Shown here: one piece after another, positions 8,703 to 16,458 of the stretch
Layout of the letters: every line of letters starts with the position of its first letter
Position numbering within the stretch: position 1 is the stretch's first letter
Source: Marinomonas agarivorans
GTDB taxonomy: Bacteria; Pseudomonadota; Gammaproteobacteria; Pseudomonadales; Marinomonadaceae
Assembly (NCBI GenBank): GCA_002173415.2
Contig: NHNK02000014.1
Span: 1 to 64,000, forward strand
DNA: 64,000 nt
Direction of reading: 5' to 3'
Notes under the pieces: model-generated
The model's database searches: none
Told to the model about the DNA's origin: nothing
What the model saw: only the letters and a program-made list of their open reading frames with translations
Position numbers and translations under genes: made by a program

Positions 8703-9013
8703 GCTCGCAAAACAACCACTAAGCTAGGCACTTCCGCCCATCTTTATTCATCAAAAAACCTCACAATAGTACCACCTTCCTAGCAAGTGGAATATGGCTA
8801 ATCAACAGACCCGATAGGGATTTCTAAAGCCTCAGCCTTTCAGACAAAATGAATGACGCCATACACATTCCCGACTTTTACAAAGAGTGCATGTTCAAAT
8901 GCGCCTAGTTTTTCGTATTAACATAAACGAACAAACAGTAGGTTATGTTGCTGAGGGAGGTGCTATAAAAGCAGTGCTCTTTCAAGGTTGTTTTTTTTCA
9001 AGGTTGTTTTTTT
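8703..9013. other. Intergenic region between pabB and the LysR gene
   Basis: These 311 bases contain no convincing gene. The pabB promoter must lie at the left end, reading left. The right end holds a tandem repeat overlapping the LysR stop codon, listed separately. Reading frames on the + strand here have no ribosome-binding site or family resemblance. Confidence 0.5.
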
Positions 9014-9020
9014 TCAAGGT
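8981..9020. repeat. 16-bp tandem repeat at the 3' end of the LysR gene
   Basis: There are two exact copies of TTCAAGGTTGTTTTTT (8981-8996 and 8997-9012) and the start of a third (9013-9020). The third copy supplies the stop codon of the LysR gene, so slippage here could alter its 3' end. Confidence 0.8.
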
Positions 9021-9904
9021 AATGCGGCAAATGTTTCTAATAGCGTGGCTACCATCGCCTCTGCCGCAACCGACAAAGGAACTTTAGCGCGAGTAATTAT
9101 CGCGACATCACGACAAATCATCGGGGCTTTTATTGGCAGACAAACGGCTCCTTGTTCTAACATCTGCCGGTGGCACAATGAAGGGACAACAGCAACTCCA
9201 AGACCTTCTGCAACCATGCGACCAACCGTGGCCAGTTGATGGGCATCAAAGGCAACATTGAATTCCATATCAGCGTCAGCTAGAGCGCCCTCTATCATCG
9301 ATCGCACACTGGAAGGACGTTGTAAACTAATCACATCATAGCGTAATAGTACTTGCCAAGTTAGTTCCTGTTTTTGTGATAAAGGGTGTTCTTTAGGTAC
9401 TACAGCAATAAAACGATCATTAAACAGAGTATGAACCGTTAATTCTTTTGTGTCTTTAGGTAAAAAGGATAACCCAATTTCTATGTGTCCAGATCGCACC
9501 ATTTCTACGACCGTATCGGTCAATACGTCATGTACTTCGACTTTAATATTTGGATAACGTTGGCGATAAATACGTAACCCTGAAGGCAAGAGTGAAGCAG
9601 CAAGAGATGGCATGACCGCAATGGCGAGTTTGCCGATATTGAGCTTAAATCGTTGCTTCAGCTCATGCTCTGCATCTGCCCATGCTGCTAGTAAAGAACG
9701 GGCTGTAGGCAATAGCGCCTGACCTTCTTGCGTAAGATGCAAACTGCGAGTAGATCGAACAAAGAGTGCGCCACCCAAATCTTCCTCTAATCCTTTAATT
9801 GATAGGCTGACCGCCGGCTGTGAAAGATGAATCAACGTGGCTGCATCGGCAAAGCTGCCTGTTTCTGCCACAGCCAGAAAAACTTGCAATTGTCGTTTAT
9901 TCAT
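9014..9904 (-). CDS. LysR-family transcriptional regulator
   Basis: The 296-residue protein has an N-terminal winged helix-turn-helix (residues about 1-60). It begins MNKRQLQVFLAVAETGSFA and contains AATLIHLSQPAVSLSIKGLE followed by LGGALFVRSTRSLHLT. A LysR substrate-binding domain occupies about 90-290. It is divergent from the CoA-transferase/thiolase module, with 95 bases between its start and the chosen scoA start. This is the usual arrangement for a LysR activator controlling the neighbouring operon and itself. The effector is probably a short-chain acid or its CoA ester, but this is inference from context. Confidence 0.9.
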   Translation of the reverse strand: MNKRQLQVFLAVAETGSFADAATLIHLSQPAVSLSIKGLEEDLGGALFVRSTRSLHLTQEGQALLPTARSLLAAWADAEHELKQRFKLNIGKLAIAVMPSLAASLLPSGLRIYRQRYPNIKVEVHDVLTDTVVEMVRSGHIEIGLSFLPKDTKELTVHTLFNDRFIAVVPKEHPLSQKQELTWQVLLRYDVISLQRPSSVRSMIEGALADADMEFNVAFDAHQLATVGRMVAEGLGVAVVPSLCHRQMLEQGAVCLPIKAPMICRDVAIITRAKVPLSVAAEAMVATLLETFAALP

Positions 9905-9999
9905 AAGTTTTAAAAATTAATAGATCAAAATAATAAATTTAATTAATTGATGGCAATGATGCAAACTAATAAACAATAAAAATGAATAAAGGTGACAAC
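9905..9999. promoter_or_regulatory. Divergent promoter/operator region, LysR gene and scoA operon
   Basis: This is a very A+T-rich spacer between the divergent genes. It contains ATCAA and TTGAT half-sites about 18 bases apart, flanking an AT tract. This fits the partly symmetric sites bound by LysR proteins. The exact operator and -10/-35 boxes cannot be fixed by eye. Confidence 0.45.
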
Positions 10000-10698
10000 A
10001 TGGCAGGATTTAATAAGTTAGTAAACTCCTATGAAGCGGCTCTAGCAGGATTGGAGGATGGAATGACAGTGCTGGCAGGTGGCTTTGGTTTATGCGGTAT
10101 TCCCGAAAACCTTATTGCAGAAATAAAGCGTAAACAAACTAAACACCTGACCCTTGTATCCAATAACTGTGGTGTCGATGGCTTTGGGTTAGGAATGCTG
10201 CTGGAAAATCGACAAGTTGATAAAATGGTTTCATCCTATGTGGGAGAAAATGCCCTATTTGAGCAACAGCTACTCAGTGGTGAACTAGAAGTAGAACTAA
10301 CACCTCAAGGTACATTGGCAGAAAAAATGCGAGCAGGCGGAGCGGGTATTCCAGCTTTTTATACCGCAACAGGTGTCGGTACCCCCATTGCTGATGGCAA
10401 AGAAACACGCCGTTTTAATGGACGAGGTTATTTGTTAGAAGAGGCGATTACAGGTGACTTTGCGATTGTAAAAGGCTGGAAAGCTGATCCTTACGGCAAC
10501 GTTATTTATCGTCATACTGCCCAAAATTTTAACCCGCTAGTCGCCACAGCAGGCAAAATTACCGTAGTTGAAGTCGAAGAACTTGTTGAAGTCGGAGAAC
10601 TCGATCCTGCACAAATTCATACTCCCGGTATTTATGTCGATCGTCTTATTGTTGGCATGTTCGAGAAACGTATTGAAAACCGCACAGTGACAGACTGA
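10000..10698 (+). CDS. scoA: 3-oxoacid CoA-transferase subunit A
   Basis: This is the alpha subunit (232 residues) of succinyl-CoA:3-ketoacid (acetoacetate) CoA-transferase, which activates acetoacetate. The start [20 protein letters not shown] and the CoA-binding [17 protein letters not shown] block are typical of ScoA. An in-frame ATG exists at 9982, but an AAAGGTG Shine-Dalgarno sequence lies just before the ATG at 10000, and family members begin at this MAG, so 10000 is chosen. It is the first gene of an operon with scoB (48-base gap) and a thiolase. Together they convert acetoacetate to two acetyl-CoA. AtoD-type naming is also possible. Confidence 0.9.
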   Translation: MAGFNKLVNSYEAALAGLEDGMTVLAGGFGLCGIPENLIAEIKRKQTKHLTLVSNNCGVDGFGLGMLLENRQVDKMVSSYVGENALFEQQLLSGELEVELTPQGTLAEKMRAGGAGIPAFYTATGVGTPIADGKETRRFNGRGYLLEEAITGDFAIVKGWKADPYGNVIYRHTAQNFNPLVATAGKITVVEVEELVEVGELDPAQIHTPGIYVDRLIVGMFEKRIENRTVTD

Positions 10699-10746
10699 TG
10701 TTATCAACATAGCTACTATTATTAACCCGCAAACAGGTAAATTCTT

Positions 10747-11403
10747 ATGGCTCTTTCCCGTGATCAAATGGCGATGCGCGTCGCTCGTGAATTACAAGAT
10801 GGTTACTATGTCAACCTAGGTATTGGTATCCCCACATTAGTCGCTAACTATGTGCCAGATGGCATGGCAGTCATGCTGCAATCTGAAAACGGCTTACTTG
10901 GAATGGGCGCCTTTCCTACAACACAGGCTGTGGATGCGGATATGATCAATGCTGGTAAACAAACGGTTACTGCTATTGATGGAAGTTCCATATTCTCTTC
11001 TGCCGAGTCTTTTGCGATGATACGTGGTGGTCACGTAGACTTAACAGTACTTGGTGCGTTTGAAGTCGATGTTCAAGGCAATATTGCCTCTTGGATGATT
11101 CCGGGCAAATTGGTTAAAGGCATGGGAGGCGCTATGGATTTAGTAGCAGGAGCAAACAACATTATTGTCACCATGACTCATGCTTCCAAAAATGGTGAAT
11201 CAAAATTACTAACACAATGCCAACTGCCATTAACAGGACAAGGTTGCATAAAACAAGTGCTAACCGACCTTGCTTGGCTGACAATTGAAGATGGCGCCTT
11301 TATATTAAGAGAACGAGCACCTGGAGTCAGTGTTGATGAAATTAAAGCAAAAACGCAAGGGCATTTAATCATTCCAGAACAGGTCTCAGAAATGACGTTC
11401 TAA
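10747..11403 (+). CDS. scoB: 3-oxoacid CoA-transferase subunit B
   Basis: This 218-residue beta subunit carries the catalytic glutamate in the QSENGLLGMG motif (about residue 50). The N-terminal GYYVNLGIGIPTLVANYV block is typical of the family. It pairs with the preceding alpha subunit and transfers CoA to acetoacetate through a glutamyl-CoA thioester. The MIPGKLVKGMGGAMDLVAGA and MTHASKNGESKLL segments are conserved ScoB/AtoA features. It is followed 37 bases later by the thiolase start. Confidence 0.92.
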   Translation: MALSRDQMAMRVARELQDGYYVNLGIGIPTLVANYVPDGMAVMLQSENGLLGMGAFPTTQAVDADMINAGKQTVTAIDGSSIFSSAESFAMIRGGHVDLTVLGAFEVDVQGNIASWMIPGKLVKGMGGAMDLVAGANNIIVTMTHASKNGESKLLTQCQLPLTGQGCIKQVLTDLAWLTIEDGAFILRERAPGVSVDEIKAKTQGHLIIPEQVSEMTF

Positions 11404-11440
11404 CCATTTTTATTCACGCAAATTGACTAGAGAAATCATC

Positions 11441-12619
11441 ATGGACATTGTAATCGTGGCAGCAGGCCGATCACCAATCGGCACATTTAATGGCAGTTTA
11501 TCTTCCCTATCGGCGGTTGAAATTGGCACCCAAGTCTTAACGAAATTACTAAACACTCAACCAGATAGTGTGAAATCTCATATTGACGAAGTAATTTTAG
11601 GGCAAGTGCTCACCGCAGGTTGTGGCCAAAACCCAGCAAGACAAACCGCATTAGGTGCGGGGCTTGCTAATACTGTCTCCGCTCTAACGATTAATAAAGT
11701 TTGCGGCTCCGGCCTAAAAGCCGTGCAACTGGGCGCACAAGCCTTACTCGCAGGTGATGCCGAAATGGTAGTTGCTGGTGGGCAAGAAAGCATGAGCCAA
11801 GCTGCTCATATCTTACCTCACAGCCGACAAGGCCAAAAAATGGGCAACTGGGCTCTCGAAGACAGCATGGTAAAAGATGGACTATGGGATGCGTTTAACG
11901 ATTATCACATGGGCATTACTGCCGAAAATATTGCCAAGCAATGGCAAGTCAGCCGAGAAGAACAAGATCAATTTGCTCTACTGTCACAACAAAAAGCCCA
12001 AACCGCACAAGAAAGTGGTAATTTTGCTGCTGAAATTATTCCAATTCGTGTCCCACAACGCCGCAAAGACGACCTGATAATCGATGTTGACGAACAGCCA
12101 AGGCCCAACACAGAATTAGCGGAGCTGGCCAAACTGCGACCCGCATTTGATCGAGAAGGTACAGTAACCGCAGGCAATGCTTCAACCATTAATGATGGCG
12201 CCGCCATGGTCATCATGACCACCAGAGCCAAAGCCGAAACCTTAAACCTTCCCATACTTGCAGTGGTGGAACATGTTGTCAGTGTTGGGTGTGATCCTAA
12301 AATTATGGGCACAGGGCCAATCCACGCCAGCCAAAAATGTTTGAACAAAACTGGCTGGGATATTGAAAGCCTTGATCTAATTGAAGCCAATGAAGCCTTT
12401 GCAGTGCAAGCCCTCACCGTTAACAAAGAGCTTGGGCTAGACCGCAACAAAGTGAACGTGAACGGCGGTGCGATTGCATTGGGTCACCCGATCGGTGCCT
12501 CGGGTTGCCGCATCCTTGTGAGCCTGATTTATGCCATGCAGGCAAGACAAGCCAAACGTGGTTTGGCCACACTCTGTATTGGCGGCGGCATGGGAATTGC
12601 TGCGGCGATTTCTCGTTAA
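11441..12619 (+). CDS. atoB: Acetyl-CoA C-acetyltransferase (thiolase II)
   Basis: The 392-residue thiolase cleaves acetoacetyl-CoA to two acetyl-CoA, or condenses them. The nucleophilic Cys is in NKVCGSGLKAV (about residue 83-93), the catalytic His in GGAIALGHPIGASGCRI and the second Cys in LCIGGGMGIAAAI. The frame could open at a TTG at 11423, but the ATG at 11441 (MDIVIVAAGRSPIG) has an AGAGA Shine-Dalgarno stretch and gives the standard family length. It is the last gene of the scoA-scoB-atoB unit. No further catabolic gene follows, because the CRISPR leader begins about 100 bases downstream. Confidence 0.93.
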   Translation: MDIVIVAAGRSPIGTFNGSLSSLSAVEIGTQVLTKLLNTQPDSVKSHIDEVILGQVLTAGCGQNPARQTALGAGLANTVSALTINKVCGSGLKAVQLGAQALLAGDAEMVVAGGQESMSQAAHILPHSRQGQKMGNWALEDSMVKDGLWDAFNDYHMGITAENIAKQWQVSREEQDQFALLSQQKAQTAQESGNFAAEIIPIRVPQRRKDDLIIDVDEQPRPNTELAELAKLRPAFDREGTVTAGNASTINDGAAMVIMTTRAKAETLNLPILAVVEHVVSVGCDPKIMGTGPIHASQKCLNKTGWDIESLDLIEANEAFAVQALTVNKELGLDRNKVNVNGGAIALGHPIGASGCRILVSLIYAMQARQAKRGLATLCIGGGMGIAAAISR

Positions 12620-12714
12620 CATCATGTTATTGTGTTTTTCTTATTGCTTGCCTGTGGGACAGCGCCAGCTTTGCAAAATCTACCCTGATCAACTAACCTA
12701 TTTTTACCAATAAA

Positions 12715-12835
12715 AAACACGCTCTTTAAAAAACGATTAAAATCAATAAGTTAGAAAAAAGCTAAAAAAAAGGGTAAAGTGCTCTAATTTTGTCAAACGC
12801 CTTGCGATAACTGGCTTTTTGCCATAAATTTTATT
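12715..12835 (+). promoter_or_regulatory. CRISPR leader
   Basis: This is an A-rich stretch of about 120 bases immediately before the first perfect repeat. The damaged repeat is at the other end of the array, so this side is the leader, where transcription starts and new spacers enter. It contains an IHF-like site, listed separately. The left boundary is approximate. Confidence 0.8.
12741..12753 (+). promoter_or_regulatory. IHF-binding-site match in the CRISPR leader
   Basis: AATCAATAAGTTA fits the IHF consensus WATCAANNNNTTR at every defined position. It lies 83-95 bases before the first repeat. IHF bends the leader during spacer integration in type I-E and I-F systems, so this site fits a leader competent for adaptation. 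Binding is not shown. Confidence 0.65.
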
Positions 12836-14603
12836 GTTCACGGCCGCACAGGCCGCTTAGAAAAATCACCAGCAGAAATGATTTTAAATCTAAATGTTCA
12901 CGGCCGCACAGGCCGCTTAGAAATTACATGGAACTTAGAAAACTATCTTCAGTTTGTTCACGGCCGCACAGGCCGCTTAGAAATTCCAAGGAAGAAATGA
13001 ATAAGTTCTTACGCTGTTCACGGCCGCACAGGCCGCTTAGAAATAAGTATTATCGCACACCTTTATTCTCAGTTAGTTCACGGCCGCACAGGCCGCTTAG
13101 AAATTAACAGGTAAACACTCTTAACAGTAAAATAGGTTCACGGCCGCACAGGCCGCTTAGAAAAAAAGGTAAGAGATAAATGGCTTTAATTGATGGTTCA
13201 CGGCCGCACAGGCCGCTTAGAAAATCAGTAGCTTTAGCCAGCCCGTCAATAGGATGTTCACGGCCGCACAGGCCGCTTAGAAATGTCGTTTTAGCCACAT
13301 CTTCTTTAAACTGTTGTTCACGGCCGCACAGGCCGCTTAGAAAAACTACAGCCGCTCTAGCTAATCCTTTGATGAGTTCACGGCCGCACAGGCCGCTTAG
13401 AAAAGTCACTTCTATACGATCTCCTAAGAAACCAAGTTCACGGCCGCACAGGCCGCTTAGAAAACTAAGCCCGAAGGGGAATTGGTAATAGCACCGTTCA
13501 CGGCCGCACAGGCCGCTTAGAAATACTGTAATTATATTGCGGGTAACGAAGTAGGGTTCACGGCCGCACAGGCCGCTTAGAAATGAAACTTAGCATCTTC
13601 TAGAGCATTATGACAGTTCACGGCCGCACAGGCCGCTTAGAAAGCCAAGCCAAGACGGGAGACCTTCAAATAGAGGTTCACGGCCGCACAGGCCGCTTAG
13701 AAATACTACCGCCCTGTCCAGTTCCAGCAATAAAAGTTCACGGCCGCACAGGCCGCTTAGAAATGTTGTTTTTTTCATGTGGGCTCTATACCATCGTTCA
13801 CGGCCGCACAGGCCGCTTAGAAAAGAGAACAAATACAAAAAGCAAAAAAATACAAGTTCACGGCCGCACAGGCCGCTTAGAAAAAAAGGAAAAGCAAATG
13901 AGATCGACATAAATAGTTCACGGCCGCACAGGCCGCTTAGAAATAGAGCTTGCAGGTTTACGATGTCGTAACTCGGTTCACGGCCGCACAGGCCGCTTAG
14001 AAACGCTTCAACGTTGAGCCAGAAATTGAACTGAAGTTCACGGCCGCACAGGCCGCTTAGAAACTTTAAATGAATCCGCCGAACCTCCCTGTCTCGTTCA
14101 CGGCCGCACAGGCCGCTTAGAAATGCCATGTCGAGTTGTTTCTGTGAATTCTGATGTTCACGGCCGCACAGGCCGCTTAGAAAATTCATGGAATTCAAAA
14201 GTAACGCTGTTAAATGTTCACGGCCGCACAGGCCGCTTAGAAAAACTGATATAACACCATTCAGAGCCGCTTGCTGTTCACGGCCGCACAGGCCGCTTAG
14301 AAATTCTTTTTTTTCAGCATAAAAAGCAAATGTATGTTCACGGCCGCACAGGCCGCTTAGAAATCTAAACTAACAATGGGGCTAAAGCCTAAGAAGTTCA
14401 CGGCCGCACAGGCCGCTTAGAAATCTTTCATCTTGTACTAGTACAGCATTGCTGGGTTCACGGCCGCACAGGCCGCTTAGAAAGCTCGATATAGAACCCC
14501 AAGCAAGCATCACCAGTTCACGGCCGCACAGGCCGCTTAGAAAAAAAACAGGGGATGTAGCAGACATTAAGCGAAGTTCACGGCCGTACAAGCTGCTTTA
14601 TTG
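12836..14603 (+). CRISPR. Type I-F CRISPR array, 30 repeats and 29 spacers
   Basis: The 28-bp repeat begins GTTCACGGCCGCACAGG and ends CCGCTTAGAAA. It contains the stem CGGCC-GCACA-GGCCG, which in I-F systems is the hairpin cut by Cas6f (Csy4). Repeats start every 60 bases from 12836 to 14576, so every spacer is exactly 32 bp. Repeats 1-29 are identical. Repeat 30 (14576-14603) is degenerate (CGGCCGTACAAGCTGCTTTA), its stem broken, which marks the leader-distal end. The leader is on the left and transcription is to the right. No cas1, cas3, csy1-3 or cas6f gene is within the window on either side, so the array must depend on Cas proteins encoded elsewhere. Confidence 0.98.
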
Positions 14604-14671
14604 CATTGCGTGTAAACCATGTATGCGGTTTGTTTTGTAAAGAATGTGGTTGGTCTACACACTCCCTCCAA

Positions 14672-14704
14672 CTCCCCCTTGACTCTTTTTGAAAAAAGGG
14701 GGAG
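14672..14704. terminator. Strong hairpin downstream of the CRISPR array
   Basis: CTCCCCCTT (14672-14680) pairs perfectly with AAGGGGGAG (14696-14704) around a T/A-rich loop. It could end array transcription or the leftward transcript of the antirepressor gene, or be a copy of a dispersed intergenic palindrome. No long T-run follows on the + strand. Confidence 0.5.
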
Positions 14705-14778
14705 AACGGGTTTGTTTATACCGCGGTTTATTCCCTGCCCCTGCCAAAGGAAGAGGTCAGTCTTGACCAATAGCGCAT

Positions 14779-15441
14779 TTACAACACTTCATCCAGCAGC
14801 GACTTGCCGGTGTGCTGTTTTACCCTGTCGATAACGTCATTGATCCACTTTGGGTCGAGTCGGTTGCTTTGCTCTGGGGTGTGATCCTCATTTTGCATCT
14901 CATTTGGCCTTGCGTAGAGATACGCAAGGTGTTGGTATTCGCGAATGGTTTGTATCAGGTTGATTAAATCGATAGTGGGGATGATGGCCACATCATCGCC
15001 AACTCGGATGGCTTGCGCTAATTGGTTAAGCTGCTGGAGCTTTTTATCGAAGGAGTTGGCATTGTCGCGTTCGTTAAACTTGTCCCCCAGCTCAAATTCG
15101 CATTCCAGCAAATAATAGCGAGCATCGCGGCCGCGGTCTGTGCCTTCGATGCGGGCCAGTTCCTTTGCCATGCTAAGGCTGATGCTGAGGTCTTGCTCAA
15201 ACTGAGGTTCCTCAGTGACAGCGTCTTTTTCAAGTTCAAGTTCAAGTTCAAGCTCAAGCGCAACAAAATCAAGATTCCATTCAAAACCGTAATGGCGAAT
15301 GCGCTGGGTAATCCACTCGGCAAAATGCTCGTCGGTTTGCTCTAGTGGGAAGAGAAAATGATGCAACGCTTTGGCGTTGAGGGCGTAGGTGAAGTGTCTG
15401 GATGCATAAATATGCATCGGTCCGTTTTGGTATTTTGCCAT
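14779..15441 (-). CDS. AntA/AntB-like phage antirepressor (prophage remnant)
   Basis: The 220-residue protein matches the layout of the AntA/AntB antirepressor N-domain. That layout is a residue run of the form LNAKALHHFL, then FAEWITQRIRHYGFEWNLDF, then after an insertion ISLSMAKELARIEGTDRGRDARYYLLECE. Such proteins relieve phage repressors. The insertion (about residues 60-72) is an unusual Leu-Glu alternation encoded by a hexanucleotide repeat. The C-terminal third is helical and unassigned. The start has a good AGGAGG-type sequence upstream. No integrase, repressor or structural phage gene accompanies it, so this is phage debris or a small satellite remnant beside the CRISPR array. Confidence 0.65.
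   Translation of the reverse strand: MAKYQNGPMHIYASRHFTYALNAKALHHFLFPLEQTDEHFAEWITQRIRHYGFEWNLDFVALELELELELEKDAVTEEPQFEQDLSISLSMAKELARIEGTDRGRDARYYLLECEFELGDKFNERDNANSFDKKLQQLNQLAQAIRVGDDVAIIPTIDLINLIQTIREYQHLAYLYARPNEMQNEDHTPEQSNRLDPKWINDVIDRVKQHTGKSLLDEVL
15229..15258. repeat. In-frame hexanucleotide microsatellite in the antirepressor gene
   Basis: Four perfect copies of TTCAAG and one CTCAAG lie end to end. They encode the alternating Leu-Glu tract on the minus strand. Gain or loss of units keeps the reading frame. Confidence 0.9.
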
Positions 15442-15476
15442 GATTGGCCTCCTGTGTTGGTTAATAAACCACCTAA

Positions 15477-15695
15477 TTAGAGGTGAGATACTCTAAACAG
15501 GTGGTGGGTTAAACTCAGGATCTCACAACCGCCCACAGGAACGGCCCAGCCGAAGCTGGCCCGAAAATAACCCACCATAAACAACAGGTAGATTCTGGCC
15601 ATAAAAAAACACGCGGTGCGTGTTTTAGGCCGCTGTGGATATACGGGGTGAGATGCCCGACGCTGGTTTTTCTCAAATGAGTTCCAACGCACCAA
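15477..15695 (-). CDS. Possible Ash-family phage ORF
   Basis: This is a 72-residue frame just upstream of the antirepressor on the same strand. Its middle and end (HPVYPQRPKTRTACFFMARI, then MVGYFRASFGWAVPVGGCEI) resemble the short Ash-type proteins found before antirepressor genes in P4-like and other phages. In those, an MVG..GA.SG.PVS pattern recurs. The similarity is loose and from memory. The region may instead be a conserved regulatory DNA segment whose reading frame stays open by chance. A CACGC...GCGTG palindrome lies inside it at about 15608-15622. Confidence 0.3.
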   Translation of the reverse strand: MVRWNSFEKNQRRASHPVYPQRPKTRTACFFMARIYLLFMVGYFRASFGWAVPVGGCEILSLTHHLFRVSHL

Positions 15696-15879
15696 TTAGG
15701 TTAGAGATATGGGGGAAAATCGTCAAGTAAGAAATGGCATAAAATGGTGTAAACTATTGATGACAAGATTACACTGTCGAGCCTGAGTTGTAAGATGTAT
15801 TGATAGGGGCGACATTTTTGAGAACAAAAATATAAAACCAACGATCAATGCAAAGAGACAAAATTAACGAGACGCAGTA

Positions 15880-16314
15880 ATGAAAAAAGTCGTATTAGTG
15901 AGTTTGCTTTTCTCTTCTTTTGTGGGGTCGCAAGCATATGCTTATTACCCAGTGGAAGCTGAAGAATTAACCGCTCTTTATCATCGTATTGAACATGGCG
16001 AGGTTAACAGCGCCGTTCGTGAGCTGGAAGCATTGAGCGATACCGACGTATACAACGCCGATGTTTGGAGTTTATTGGGATATGCGAAACGGAAGAGTGG
16101 TGATTTAATTGGTTCAGAAAGTGCGTACAAGCAGGCGTTGCGTTTAGAGCCAAACCATAAAGCAGCGCTTTCTTACCAAGGTGAATTATTTATACGACAA
16201 GGTAAACGGGCGCAGGCACAAGAAAATTTGAGACAACTTCAGCTTTTATGTAAGCAGCAGGCAGAACAAGAGTGCAAAGAATTGCACGCGTTGGATACGG
16301 CTTTGAAACGATAA
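15880..16314 (+). CDS. Exported TPR-repeat protein
   Basis: The 144-residue protein has a signal peptide, MKKVVLVSLLFSSFVGSQAYA, that ends before YYPVEAEE. About three helical tetratricopeptide-like units follow, the clearest being DVWSLLGYAKRKSGDLIGSE followed by SAYKQALRLEP. It is therefore a small periplasmic scaffold protein. The partner is unknown. It stands alone between the phage debris and mltC, and no operon is evident. Confidence 0.75.
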   Translation: MKKVVLVSLLFSSFVGSQAYAYYPVEAEELTALYHRIEHGEVNSAVRELEALSDTDVYNADVWSLLGYAKRKSGDLIGSESAYKQALRLEPNHKAALSYQGELFIRQGKRAQAQENLRQLQLLCKQQAEQECKELHALDTALKR

Positions 16315-16330
16315 ACATGCTGATTAAGCC

Positions 16331-16380
16331 TACTTTCTCCTAGCGCAGTTACTTTCTCCCAGAGCGCAGCTACTTTCTTA
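16331..16380. repeat. Imperfect tandem repeat, about 20-bp unit
   Basis: TACTTTCTCCTAGCGCAGT, TACTTTCTCCCAGAGCGCAGC and a third TACTTTCTTA start follow each other in the spacer between convergent genes. No function is evident. Confidence 0.55.
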
Positions 16381-16458
16381 ATTTGTATGCTTATTTTGTA
16401 TGTTTCTGCCTTGTACCTTCTTACTTTGCGCTTTTTTAATCCTACACTTTCTCTTGAT

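Noticed and set aside
11968-12450. A 160-codon frame antisense to the thiolase
   Set aside because: It is a shadow of a gene with clear thiolase motifs on the other strand.
13104-14591. Long reading frames across the CRISPR array on both strands, with repeating peptides such as SRPHRPLRK and FLSGLCGRE
   Set aside because: The 60-bp period is a multiple of three, so the repeat itself stays open in some frames. They are by-products of the array, not a repeat protein.
14567-14834. Short frames on both strands between the array and the antirepressor
   Set aside because: They cover the final degenerate repeat and the C-rich hairpin and resemble nothing; probably chance.
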